The notes under the pieces are model-generated. The model searched no databases. It worked only from the letters and a program-made list of their open reading frames with translations, and was not told the DNA's origin. Shown in pieces: positions 54,712 to 63,203 of a stretch of 64,000 nucleotides of DNA (positions are counted from its first letter, which is position 1; the number at the start of each line of letters is the position of its first letter). This DNA comes from Bacteroidales bacterium. Lineage in GTDB: Bacteria > Bacteroidota > Bacteroidia > Bacteroidales > UBA932. The position numbers and the translations under genes were made by a program. The DNA is taken from contig JAFSOA010000009.1 of the NCBI GenBank assembly GCA_017447265.1, positions 32,922 through 96,921 of the forward strand, given 5' to 3'.

Positions 54712-56123
54712 AGCCGCATGTCCTTTCTCTTTGTTTGTTGCTGCTCGCCTTCATGGCGGGGGCGCAGGAGCGGAATGTGGCGCGGCTGGTGCTGGCGGAC
54801 ACGTCGTATGTGGATTTGTCCCTGGGCGTGGGCGGAGAAGCCGGACGGCTTCACGATGTCTACGTGCCGGCGTCGAAGCTGAACGGGGCGCTCGATGTGT
54901 CTTCGCGGCATAAGCTGGGCCGGGTAAGCCTGTACGGGCACTTCGGTTACGACTACGAATATGGGAAGGGTAGCACCTGGCGGGGCTGGCTCGATCCCTA
55001 TGAGACACCTTTCATGCTGGCCGACTCGATTCCGGGCAATCTTTCGCTGGAACGCTACACGATGGCGTCCGGTGCGGGCCTGTCGCTGGACGACCACTGG
55101 TCGCTGGGCCTGGACATGGCCTACGACGTGGCACTGATGGCCAAGCATAAGGACTTGCGCAACAAGAATACGGCCATGAACTTCCGGGTGTCTCCGGGCG
55201 TGAACTGGCAGGGCGGTCAGGTGGGCCTGGGCCTGAACCTGGGTTACGAGCGTTCGACCGAGCGGGTGGAATTCACGCAGATTGCCACCAATGTCGAGCA
55301 TATCCTCTTTGACATCTATGGCCTCTGGGTCTGCCATGGCAGTGGCTATGCGAGCGCCGAGAACCGCCGCCTGAAGACGAACAACCGCGTGTTCGGCGGC
55401 TTCCAGTTCGACTGGACGCCGGGCCGCCTGGCCCTGCACAACGAACTGCGGACTTCCTGGCTGCAGAGCCGGCAGACCGAAGTGGGCTACAACAACCAGC
55501 AGTTCGGCTCGACGCGTTCCTGGACCTGGGAAGACGACCTTTCTTTGGAATTCGGGCCGGCCCATGCGCTGGAAGCGTCGTTCATCTTCTCGTCGATGCA
55601 GGGCTTCCGTCCGCTGCAGCGGCAGGAACTCGATCCCGATTCCCGCATCCGCGTCTGGGTCACCTATGGCGACCCGGTGTTCTGTTACTGGCGCCAGTAT
55701 CATGTGGAGCGCCTGAATTACCGTTTCGGCACCCGTTGGAAATTGCTGGTGGGGGTGGAGAACTGGGGCATGGAGCACAGCTATACGGAGTATCCGCAGC
55801 GTTTCGTGCAGCGTATCAGCACGCTGACGCCCTCGGTGGCCGTGGAGATTCCCGTTGGCCGTTTCACGCTGATTCCCTGGCTGGGTTTCGCGATGGACTA
55901 CCATGCCTACACCGACAACACCAGCTGGCAGCTGACCGAACCCCTGCTCCGGCAGTGGGATTTCTGGGACGGCAACAATTATCTCGGTGCGTTCGACGTG
56001 AAATGGTCGTCCGCCTCCGGCCGCACCTATATCCGGGCGCACTACGACATCAACGCCTCGACCCGCTACGACAACGATGGCGCCCGCCACACCGCCGCCC
56101 TGACGGTCGGTTTTGTTTTTTAA
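54708..56123 (+). CDS. DUF6850-type outer membrane beta-barrel protein
   Basis: The 471-residue protein starts with a signal peptide (LSLCLLLLAFMAGAQ) and consists of alternating amphipathic beta strands with aromatic girdles (SRHKLGRVSLYGHFGYDYEYG, WLGFAMDYHAYTDNTSW) to a terminal phenylalanine (TVGFVF), the usual signal for outer membrane insertion. It matches my memory of DUF6850 proteins that follow DUF4876 genes. It is translationally coupled by an ATGA overlap. It might be a channel partner of the receptor; nothing in the sequence gives a substrate. Confidence 0.8.
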   Translation: MKPHVLSLCLLLLAFMAGAQERNVARLVLADTSYVDLSLGVGGEAGRLHDVYVPASKLNGALDVSSRHKLGRVSLYGHFGYDYEYGKGSTWRGWLDPYETPFMLADSIPGNLSLERYTMASGAGLSLDDHWSLGLDMAYDVALMAKHKDLRNKNTAMNFRVSPGVNWQGGQVGLGLNLGYERSTERVEFTQIATNVEHILFDIYGLWVCHGSGYASAENRRLKTNNRVFGGFQFDWTPGRLALHNELRTSWLQSRQTEVGYNNQQFGSTRSWTWEDDLSLEFGPAHALEASFIFSSMQGFRPLQRQELDPDSRIRVWVTYGDPVFCYWRQYHVERLNYRFGTRWKLLVGVENWGMEHSYTEYPQRFVQRISTLTPSVAVEIPVGRFTLIPWLGFAMDYHAYTDNTSWQLTEPLLRQWDFWDGNNYLGAFDVKWSSASGRTYIRAHYDINASTRYDNDGARHTAALTVGFVF

Positions 56124-56238
56124 AGGCGTCGCTGCAACGTACGCAGCTGATTGATAGACGATTATATAAACAGCATCCCCTTGAAACCATGGGGTGCATA
56201 TCATATAAAACATTGATTCGTAAATGTTTACATTGCAG

Positions 56239-58206
56239 ATGAAAAAGATAGTCCTGGCTTGCGCACTGCTGTTTTGCGCCGTCAGCGCCTTCGCCGACGA
56301 AGGCATGTGGATGATCAACACCATCGACCGCGTCCTTGAGAAGCGGATGAAGGCCGCCGGCCTCAAACTCGACGCCAAAGTGCTCTACGACGAAGAGCAG
56401 GAAAGTCTTTCCGACGCCGTGGTGGCGCTGGCCTTCGGCTGCACCGGCAGCATGATCTCGAACGACGGCCTGATGATCACCAACCACCATTGCGCCTACA
56501 GCGACATCCATGCCCTGAGCACCCTGGGCCACAACTACCTGGAGGACGGCTTCTGGGCCATGCGCCGCGACGAGGAGCTTCCGGTCAAGGGGCAGGCCAT
56601 CTATTTCCTCAAGAAGATTTTCGACGTGACCGACGAAGTGACGGCCCTGCGCCAGGAGTTCGATGCGGAGCACAAGCCCATGGCCATGCGGCGCGTGTAC
56701 AAGCAGATAGAAGAAAAGTACGCCCAGGTCTACGAAGGGCAGGGCGAACTCATCTGCTCGTCGTACTACAACGGCAACAAATATTACATGGCGCTCTACC
56801 AGGTGTATCGCGACGTGCGGCTCGTGGCGGCCCCCCCGGTGAGCGTCGCGTCGTTCGGCGGCGACACCGACAACTGGGAGTGGCCGCAGCACAAGGGCGA
56901 TTTCGCCATCTATCGCATCTATACGGCACCGGACGGTTCGCCGGCGGAATATGCCCCCGAAAACGTGCCCATGCATCCCAGAAAGATCCTGAAGATCACG
57001 CAGGAAGGCCTCAAGGACGGTGATTTCACCATGGTCATTGGTTATCCGGGCCGCACCAACCGCTACGCGTCGTCCTATGCGGTGGAGGAGATCCTGCAGA
57101 TCCAGAATCCCATCCAGGCGCAGTTCCGCCTCGACCAGATGAAAATCATCGACAAGTGGATGAACGAGGATGTGGCCCTCCGTCTCAAATATGCCGACCG
57201 CTATTTCAGCCTGAGCAACGTGCAGGAGATCCGCGAGGGCGAAATCTACTGCTACAACCGTTTCGGCGTGGTCGACGCCAAGCGGACCGAGGAACAGCAG
57301 CTGCAGAAATGGCTGGGCAATTCGGACCTGATCTTCCGCCTGGGCCAGAAATACGAAGACGTGGCGGGCATCAACCAGCAGATCGTCTATTTCCAGGAGA
57401 CGCTGGTGCGGGGTACGAACCTGCACCGTTATGCGAATGCGTTGTTCCGGGGCGATACGGTGTTGGCGAACAAGGAGTTGGAGAAGCTGGACATGCGGGT
57501 GGAACGCGACCTGATGCGCTATGCGCTGGGACAGTTCTTCAAGCATGTGCGTCCGGCGTACTGGGGTGAATACCTGACGGGCCTGCACCAGCGCTTCGGC
57601 GGCGATGTCGACGCTATGCTCAACGAGGTTTTCGATGGACATGTCCACGATGCGCTCACTTCGTGCAAGATCGTGGCGTTCAACGAGAAGCGCGACGAGA
57701 TCGAGGCGGGCGTGAGCAAGAATTCGCTGGAAAAGGAGTACAAGAACGCGGTCTACCGGATGAAGCTGGCCCGGAAGCAGCCGATGTATCCGGACGCCAA
57801 TTCGACGATGCGCATCACCTACGGCAAAGTGTGCCCGCTCGAGCCGCGTGACGCGGTGTCGCTGGCCTCCCGGACACGGACGGCGGGCGTGCTGGAGAAA
57901 TACAATGCAGATGACTATGAGTTCACGCTGAAGCCGGATTTCCGCGAGTTGCTGCTCCAGCATCCGGACGTTCCGGTCAACTTCCTGACGAACAATGATA
58001 TCACGGGCGGCAATTCGGGTTCGCCGGTGCTCAATGCGAAGGGAGAGCTGGTAGGACTGGCTTTCGACGGCAACAAGGAGTCGCTGGCGGGCGACACGTA
58101 CTTCGTCGAATCCATGAACCGCTGCATCTGCGTCGACATCCGCTACGTCCTCTGGCTCCTCCGCGACTACGCCCACATGGACGAACTCCTCACAGAGATC
58201 CTTTGA
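56239..58206 (+). CDS. S46 family dipeptidyl-peptidase, DPP7-like
   Basis: The 655-residue periplasmic exopeptidase has a signal peptide (IVLACALLFCAVSAFA) and the trypsin-like triad. The histidine is in TNHHCAY near residue 81, the aspartate in DTDNWEWPQHKGDF near 211, and the serine in GGNSGSPVLN near 592. The S1 position after the serine reads GLAFDGN; DPP11 enzymes that prefer acidic residues have arginine there, so glycine suggests DPP7-like cleavage after hydrophobic residues. The ATG at 56239 is preferred over 56224 because it begins the signal peptide cleanly. It is 115 bp downstream of the DUF6850 gene and ends before a bidirectional terminator. Confidence 0.93.
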   Translation: MKKIVLACALLFCAVSAFADEGMWMINTIDRVLEKRMKAAGLKLDAKVLYDEEQESLSDAVVALAFGCTGSMISNDGLMITNHHCAYSDIHALSTLGHNYLEDGFWAMRRDEELPVKGQAIYFLKKIFDVTDEVTALRQEFDAEHKPMAMRRVYKQIEEKYAQVYEGQGELICSSYYNGNKYYMALYQVYRDVRLVAAPPVSVASFGGDTDNWEWPQHKGDFAIYRIYTAPDGSPAEYAPENVPMHPRKILKITQEGLKDGDFTMVIGYPGRTNRYASSYAVEEILQIQNPIQAQFRLDQMKIIDKWMNEDVALRLKYADRYFSLSNVQEIREGEIYCYNRFGVVDAKRTEEQQLQKWLGNSDLIFRLGQKYEDVAGINQQIVYFQETLVRGTNLHRYANALFRGDTVLANKELEKLDMRVERDLMRYALGQFFKHVRPAYWGEYLTGLHQRFGGDVDAMLNEVFDGHVHDALTSCKIVAFNEKRDEIEAGVSKNSLEKEYKNAVYRMKLARKQPMYPDANSTMRITYGKVCPLEPRDAVSLASRTRTAGVLEKYNADDYEFTLKPDFRELLLQHPDVPVNFLTNNDITGGNSGSPVLNAKGELVGLAFDGNKESLAGDTYFVESMNRCICVDIRYVLWLLRDYAHMDELLTEIL

Positions 58207-58248
58207 TGTTGTCGTGCAACGTAAGTTGTTGATTTTCATCTAAATAAT

Positions 58249-58284
58249 AAAAACAACCTGCTTTTCGCCAAGTAGGTTGTTTTT
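58249..58284. terminator. Bidirectional terminator after the S46 gene
   Basis: AAAAACAACCT (58249-58259) pairs with AGGTTGTTTTT (58274-58284) over a 14-nt loop. A- and T-runs inside the arms serve both the S46 gene and the converging FMN-binding gene. Confidence 0.8.
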
Positions 58285-58335
58285 CGTAATAGGCTGAAAA
58301 TCACGGTGTCTCCTTGCACAGCCACGCTTCGTTTC

Positions 58336-58407
58336 GCGGCTCTGGTGTCCGTCTTGCTCCCGAAAAAAGGTCGCTTCGCCGGACACCACCCGCCGCTGCG
58401 CTCCGCT
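58336..58407 (+). repeat. Interspersed structured repeat, copy B
   Basis: GCGGCTC is followed by TGGTGTCCG (58343-58351), a 28-nt loop, CGGACACCA (58380-58388) and CCCGCCGCTGCGCTCCGCT. The 9-bp stem is perfect. The copy directly abuts the stop codon of the converging FMN-binding gene. Confidence 0.8.
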
Positions 58408-58833
58408 TTAGCGAGTCCAGTGAAGCTTTTTGCCGAAGCCGAGACGGTTGTCGGTGAACTTGAGACTGTCGAGTTTGATCTGCCAGACCTCACCGCCTTT
58501 AAAGACGGCGTAGGGAAAGCGCTTGAGATAGAGCAGGCGGCAGCGGTCGAAGAGGCCGCCGTCGCACCGGCGCACCGTGCCGGTGAACTGCAGGCCCTGG
58601 ATCTTTCCGACCTGTTCGGTCTCGAGGACCACTGAGCCCGCGACCTGCGGATTCTCCAGAAACAGCTGGGCGTGAAGGGTCTTTTCTTCGGAAGTAATAA
58701 TGAATCCTTCTTCCTGAGGATCATACACATAGAAGGCGTTCGCACACCACGGCATACCGCCCGCCTGCGGGACGCACGCCACCGTCAGCACATGGTGCTC
58801 CCCGATGAAATCCAAGATTCGTTGATCGATCAT
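58408..58833 (-). CDS. Pyridoxamine 5'-phosphate oxidase-like flavin-binding protein
   Basis: The 141-residue protein has the split-barrel fold sequence of the PNPOx-like family. It opens DQRILDFIGEHHVLTVACV, has MPWCANAFYVYDPQEEGFIITSEEKTLHA in the middle and a core VGKIQGLQFTGTVRR. It probably binds FMN or a related cofactor as a dimer; the reaction is unknown. The ATG at 58833 is set by a TACTTTTG element ending 6 nt upstream. Its stop codon is at the edge of interspersed repeat B, so the repeat may have trimmed the native C-terminus. It is divergent from comF. Confidence 0.85.
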   Translation of the reverse strand: MIDQRILDFIGEHHVLTVACVPQAGGMPWCANAFYVYDPQEEGFIITSEEKTLHAQLFLENPQVAGSVVLETEQVGKIQGLQFTGTVRRCDGGLFDRCRLLYLKRFPYAVFKGGEVWQIKLDSLKFTDNRLGFGKKLHWTR

Positions 58834-58839
58834 ACCTTG

Positions 58840-58847
58840 CAAAAGTA
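58840..58847 (-). promoter_or_regulatory. -7 element of the PNPOx-like gene, leaderless type
   Basis: The minus strand reads TACTTTTG, ending 6 nt before the ATG at 58833. Confidence 0.55.
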
Positions 58848-58891
58848 CGCATTTTTCCCTACCTTGCCATCAAATCATCGAGGCGAGAGAT

Positions 58892-59617
58892 ATGTGCGGA
58901 TATTTGATTCAGCAGATAGCATCGGGCATACAGGGGCTGCGGGAGTTGTTCTTTCCGCGGAAGTGTGTGGTGTGCGGGCGTTTTCTGGAGTTGGAGGAGC
59001 GGGATGTCTGTGACGCATGCATGGAAGGACTGCCGAAGACGTACCAGTGGGACATCGTGCAGAATGCGGCGTTCGAGCGGCTGGCGCGGCGCTTCGAGGT
59101 GCAGGATGCAGCTTCGCTGATGTTCTTCGGCACGGAGAGCGACTATCGGCACATCCTCTACGGCATCAAGTACGGCAACCGCCGGGAACTGGCCGTGCGT
59201 ATGGGTATGTTGTTGGGAGAAGAGCTGGCAGGCAGCCGGATGTTCAAAGGCTGTCAGGCCGTGGTGCCGGTGCCGCTGCATCCGCTGCGGCGCTGGAAGC
59301 GCGGCTACAACCAGGCGGAATTGATTGCGCGCGGCGTGGCGCAGGCGATGGGTCTGCCCGTTGAGGCGAAGCTGCTGCGCCGACGTCGTAACACGAAGAC
59401 CCAGACGAAGTTACAGGGCGCCGCCAAGACAAAGAACGTGCAGGGCGCTTTCGCGGTTGACGAACGCCATGCCGCCGCCCTGCAGCAGCAAAACATCCGC
59501 CATCTCCTGCTCATCGACGATACCCTGACGACAGGCTCGACCCTGGCCGCCTGCGCCGCTCCGCTCCTCCACGCCGGCTTTCAGGTCAGTTGTACGACCC
59601 TCGCTTTTGTCGGCTAA
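58892..59617 (+). CDS. comF: ComF family phosphoribosyltransferase-like protein
   Basis: The 241-residue protein has an N-terminal zinc finger with cysteines in RKCVVCGRF and DVCDAC. The phosphoribosyltransferase fold follows: GIKYGNRRELA near residue 90, VPVPLHPLRRWKRGYNQAELIARG near residue 125, and the PRPP loop LLLIDDTLTTGSTLAAC near residue 205. ComF proteins take part in DNA uptake for natural transformation in some bacteria, but homologues occur in organisms with no known competence. No competence operon surrounds it here. Repeat copy C begins 11 bp after its stop. Confidence 0.92.
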   Translation: MCGYLIQQIASGIQGLRELFFPRKCVVCGRFLELEERDVCDACMEGLPKTYQWDIVQNAAFERLARRFEVQDAASLMFFGTESDYRHILYGIKYGNRRELAVRMGMLLGEELAGSRMFKGCQAVVPVPLHPLRRWKRGYNQAELIARGVAQAMGLPVEAKLLRRRRNTKTQTKLQGAAKTKNVQGAFAVDERHAAALQQQNIRHLLLIDDTLTTGSTLAACAAPLLHAGFQVSCTTLAFVG

Positions 59618-59628
59618 TAACGATGATG

Positions 59629-59710
59629 CTAGCGGAGCGCAGCGGCGGGTGGTTTTAGGAGCCGCGAGCATTTTTCGCGAGCGGGACGAAAACCAGAGCC
59701 GCGGAGCGGA
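59629..59710 (-). repeat. Interspersed structured repeat, copy C
   Basis: In inverted orientation this copy has TGGTTTT (59650-59656 on the plus strand) pairing with AAAACCA (59689-59695). The arms extend to nine positions with one mismatch and leave a 28-nt loop, the same length as copies A and B. The flanks GCTAGCGGAGCG and CCGCGGAGCGG are shared with the other loci. Confidence 0.8.
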
Positions 59711-59720
59711 GCGATTCGTG

Positions 59721-59811
59721 TTTCATCCATGAATACCCCCGTTTTTATGGATATAATGCTCAACGCGATCAGTTCGTCCATAAAAACAGCCGCTTTTCAT
59801 GGACGAAATGC
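59721..59811 (+). repeat. Two tandem covarying hairpins upstream of cdaA
   Basis: Unit 1 (59721-59759) has ATCCAT pairing with ATGGAT over 16 nt. Unit 2 (59772-59811) has TTCGTCCAT pairing with ATGGACGAA over 17 nt. The units share the layout TTC-TCCAT...CCG-TTTT-ATGGA...AATGC. The A-T pair in unit 1 becomes G-C in unit 2, so pairing is kept. Both lie upstream of the cdaA promoter rather than in its mRNA. Confidence 0.6.
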
Positions 59812-59848
59812 ATGGCATAGCAAATAGCGTTTTATCAATTATTTTTGT

Positions 59849-59856
59849 TATCTTTG
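59849..59856 (+). promoter_or_regulatory. -7 element of cdaA-mutS2, leaderless type
   Basis: TATCTTTG, an exact consensus match, ends 7 nt before the cdaA ATG at 59864. Confidence 0.65.
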
Positions 59857-59863
59857 TTCGAAT

Positions 59864-60649
59864 ATGTTCGATTTCATAGATATATCGTGGATTGACGTGA
59901 TCGACGTGCTGATGGTCGGGTTGCTGATCTATTGGCTGATCCGGGTCGTGCGCGGCACGTCGGCCGTCAATATATTCCTGGGTATCCTGCTGCTCTATGT
60001 AATCTGGATCGCCTCCCGCGCCCTGGGCATGAAACTCCTCTCCTTTATCCTCGGACAGGTGCTCGGCGTGGGCGTGGTGGCCCTGCTGGTAATCTTCCAG
60101 CCCGAGATCCGCCGCTTCCTCCTCCGCATCAGCTCCAGCACCTCCCAGGCTGCCTATAAAGGCCTCTTCAGCAAACTGTTCCGCCAGACCGCCCGCTCGG
60201 GCGGCATGCGGCCCGCCGAGCTGGAGGAGCTCACCGCCGCCTGCAGCCGGATGGCCGACACGAAGACCGGTGCCCTGATCGCCCTCCGGCACAATTCCGG
60301 CCTCGGTGAGATCATCGACACCGGCGATGAAATCGACGCCCGCATCAGCCGGCGCCTCATCGAGAACATCTTCTTCAAGAACTCCCCGCTGCACGACGGC
60401 GCCATGATCCTGTCGGAAAACCGCATCCTCGCGGCCCGCTGCACCCTGCCCATCACACAGCGGCAGGATATCCCCGCGCACTATGGCATGCGCCACCGCG
60501 CCGCCATCGGACTCTCCGAGGCCTGCGACGCCTCGGTCATCGTCGTGTCCGAAGAGACCGGCCACATCTCCTTCGTGCAGGAAGGCCAGATCAAGACCCT
60601 GGGCAGCATTACAGAGCTGCGCCTGGCCATCGAACAATCGTACAAATAA
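59864..60649 (+). CDS. cdaA: Membrane diadenylate cyclase (CdaA/DacA)
   Basis: The 261-residue enzyme makes the second messenger cyclic di-AMP from two ATP. Three hydrophobic N-terminal segments (about 10-90, VLMVGLLIYWLIRVV, FLGILLLYVIWIA, LGVGVVALLVIF) are followed by the DAC domain. That domain has the catalytic DGA motif in LHDGAMIL near residue 178 and the RHR motif in MRHRAAIGLSE near residue 209. It resembles the CdaA class, usually adjacent to cdaR in Bacillota; no cdaR is seen here. The start lies 7 nt after the -7 element. mutS2 follows by 15 bp. Confidence 0.95.
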   Translation: MFDFIDISWIDVIDVLMVGLLIYWLIRVVRGTSAVNIFLGILLLYVIWIASRALGMKLLSFILGQVLGVGVVALLVIFQPEIRRFLLRISSSTSQAAYKGLFSKLFRQTARSGGMRPAELEELTAACSRMADTKTGALIALRHNSGLGEIIDTGDEIDARISRRLIENIFFKNSPLHDGAMILSENRILAARCTLPITQRQDIPAHYGMRHRAAIGLSEACDASVIVVSEETGHISFVQEGQIKTLGSITELRLAIEQSYK

Positions 60650-60664
60650 ACCCGCCTCCCGCCC

Positions 60665-63199
60665 ATGGTACTCGAGCAGAAAATCGGATTCAATAAGGTG
60701 CGGGAGAAGATAGCCGCCAAGTGCGTCACCCAGTACGCCCAGCGGAAAGTCGCCGCCGAGCAGATCTCGCACGACCCGGAGGAAATCCTGTTCCGACTGG
60801 GCCTGACCGACGAGATGCGCCTCATCTGCCTCTTTGAAGACAGCTTCCCGGCTGGCGGCTACCTCGACACCAAAGAGTTTCTGCTGCCCCTGCAGGCAGA
60901 AAACACCAGCATCGACCTGCCCTCGCTCCGCGCCCTGCGCACCAGCCTCGACACGCTGCGCCGCATCCTGGCCTTTTTCCGCGAGTGCAAGGACGATCTG
61001 TACCCCATGCTCCGGCAGATTTCCGCATCGGTCAGCTATGACCCGGAAATCAGCCGCCGCATCGATACCATCCTGGACCGCAGCGGCGAAGTGCGGGATA
61101 CGGCTTCCCCTGAGCTCGCCGAGATCCGCCGCAGCCTCCGCGCCAAAGAAGGACAGGTTTCCCGCCGCATCAATGCCATTCTGGGCAGCGCCAAAAGCGA
61201 AGGTCTGGTCGACGCCGACGCCGAAGTGGTGGTGCGCGACGGCCGCGTGCTGATTCCCGTGGCGGCCGGCAGCAAGAAGAAACTGCCCGGCATCGTCTAC
61301 GACGAGTCGGCCAGCGGCAAGACTGCCTTCGTGGAGCCCATCGAGATCATCGAACTGGGCAACCAGATCCGGGAACTGCAGTTCGACGAACAGCGTGAAA
61401 TCGCCCGTATCCTGCAGCTTTTCACCGAATTTCTCCGACCTTACCTCGGCGGCCTGATCGCCGCATCCGAATACATCGGCGAGATCGACTTCATCCGCTC
61501 CAAAGCGCTGGTGGCCCTCGACATGATCGCCGGCATGCCCATCCTCTCGACCAACGGCGAGCTCAACCTGCGCCGTGCCCGCCATCCGCTGCTGGAGGCT
61601 TCGCTCCGCCGCGAGAAGAAGGAGATCGTGCCGCTGACCCTGTCGTTGAGCCGCGAGAAGCACATCCTGCTGATCTCGGGTCCGAACGCCGGCGGCAAGT
61701 CGGTGTGCCTCAAGACCGTGGGCCTGCTGCAGTATATGTTCCAGTGGGGCATGCTCATCCCGACTTCGGAGGTCAGCGAGATGCTGATCTTCGACAGCAT
61801 CTTCATCGACATCGGCGACGACCAGTCGCTTGAGAACGACCTGAGCACCTACAGTTCGCACCTGCAGAACATGCGGGAGATCCTGACCCATGCCACCGAA
61901 CATTCGCTCGTGCTCATCGACGAGTTCGGCAGCGGCACCGAGCCCGCCGCAGGCGGCGCGATCGCCGAGGCCGTGCTGGCCCGCCTCGACGCCCTGGGTG
62001 CCTACGGCGTGATCACGACCCACTACACCAACCTCAAGCTTTACGCCGACAAGAGCTCCGGCGTGGTCAACGGCGCCATGCTCTTCGACGGGGCGGCCAT
62101 CAAGCCCCTGTTCCAGCTGCAGCAGGGCATGCCCGGCAACTCCTTCGCCTTCGAGCTGGCCCGGAAGATGGGCCTGCCCGCCGACGTGGTGAAGGATGCG
62201 GAAGAACGTGCCGGCAGCGAATTCGTCAACATTGAGCGCAACCTGCGCCAGATTGCGCGCAGCCGTCGCGTGCTCGACGAGAAACTGGCCCGCATCAAGA
62301 GCACCGACAAGACCCTCGAAAGCCTGACCGACAAATACCAGAAAGAACTCGAAGAAGTCAAGGCGCTCAAGAAGCGCATGCTCGACGAGGCCCGCGCCGA
62401 AGCCGCCGAGATCGTGACGGAGGCCAACAAACAGGTGGAACGCACCATCCGCGAAATCCGCGAGGCACAGGCCGAGCGCGACAGGACGCGCCAGGCCCGC
62501 GCCCAGCTCTCGCAGTTCAAGGAGGCGCTGCAGCAGGAGAATCCCAGCGAGAACGATGCTGCGATCGAGCGCAAGATGCAGAAGATCTCGGAGCGGAAGG
62601 AGCGGGAGCGTGTCCGGAAGGAACGTCGCGGGGAGGTTTCCAAAGCGCCATCAGGCGCTGGCGGAGACCAGGCGGGAGAGCCTCGTGAAACAGCGGGTCG
62701 GAGCGGCGGGACGGGCAGCGCCCCAGAATTGAAAGTGGGCGATAAAGTGCGCCTCAAAGACAACAACATGGTGGGCGAAGTGGTGCAGGTCGCCGCCAAA
62801 TATATTTCCGTGTCGGTGGGCAGCATCATCTCGAAAATTGCCCCCGGCAAAGTCGAAAGAATCTCCAACCAGCAATACAAAGAGCAGACCCGCAGCACTT
62901 TCCGGCCGGTCATCCACTACGACAGCGAATCGATCAGCCGGCGCAAGCTCGAGTTCAAGCCTACGATCGACATCCGCGGCCAGCGCCTGGCCGACGCCCT
63001 CGACATCGTCATGCACTTCATCGACGACGCCACGATGGTGGGGGTGGGGCAGGTGAAGATCCTGCACGGCAAGGGCAACGGCGTGCTGCGCGAGGAAATC
63101 CGCAAGTACCTCAAGACCGTCCCTTCCGTGGCTTCGTTCCGCGACGAGGCCGTACAGCAGGGCGGTGCCGGCATCACCGTGGTGGAAATGGACCTGTAA
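60665..63199 (+). CDS. mutS2: MutS2 ATPase/Smr-domain protein
   Basis: The 844-residue protein has the MutS2 core. The lever/clamp region is followed by the ATPase with Walker A GPNAGGKSVCLK near residue 340, DIGDDQSLENDLSTYSSHL near residue 380 and the Walker B DEFGSGTEP near 420. A long coiled coil (about 520-670), a KOW-like segment (APELKVGDKVRLKDNNMVGEVVQ) and a C-terminal Smr nuclease domain (IDIRGQRLADALD, KILHGKGNGVLR) follow. MutS2 is linked to suppression of recombination or to rescue of collided ribosomes, depending on the species. The linker at about 660-690 is glycine-rich and low in complexity. Confidence 0.95.
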   Translation: MVLEQKIGFNKVREKIAAKCVTQYAQRKVAAEQISHDPEEILFRLGLTDEMRLICLFEDSFPAGGYLDTKEFLLPLQAENTSIDLPSLRALRTSLDTLRRILAFFRECKDDLYPMLRQISASVSYDPEISRRIDTILDRSGEVRDTASPELAEIRRSLRAKEGQVSRRINAILGSAKSEGLVDADAEVVVRDGRVLIPVAAGSKKKLPGIVYDESASGKTAFVEPIEIIELGNQIRELQFDEQREIARILQLFTEFLRPYLGGLIAASEYIGEIDFIRSKALVALDMIAGMPILSTNGELNLRRARHPLLEASLRREKKEIVPLTLSLSREKHILLISGPNAGGKSVCLKTVGLLQYMFQWGMLIPTSEVSEMLIFDSIFIDIGDDQSLENDLSTYSSHLQNMREILTHATEHSLVLIDEFGSGTEPAAGGAIAEAVLARLDALGAYGVITTHYTNLKLYADKSSGVVNGAMLFDGAAIKPLFQLQQGMPGNSFAFELARKMGLPADVVKDAEERAGSEFVNIERNLRQIARSRRVLDEKLARIKSTDKTLESLTDKYQKELEEVKALKKRMLDEARAEAAEIVTEANKQVERTIREIREAQAERDRTRQARAQLSQFKEALQQENPSENDAAIERKMQKISERKERERVRKERRGEVSKAPSGAGGDQAGEPRETAGRSGGTGSAPELKVGDKVRLKDNNMVGEVVQVAAKYISVSVGSIISKIAPGKVERISNQQYKEQTRSTFRPVIHYDSESISRRKLEFKPTIDIRGQRLADALDIVMHFIDDATMVGVGQVKILHGKGNGVLREEIRKYLKTVPSVASFRDEAVQQGGAGITVVEMDL

Positions 63200-63203
63200 A
63201 CCG

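Noticed and set aside
59618-59863. A cyclic-di-AMP riboswitch ahead of cdaA
   Set aside because: The -7 element ends 7 nt before the ATG, so upstream structures are not in the cdaA mRNA, and no ydaO-type motif was recognised.
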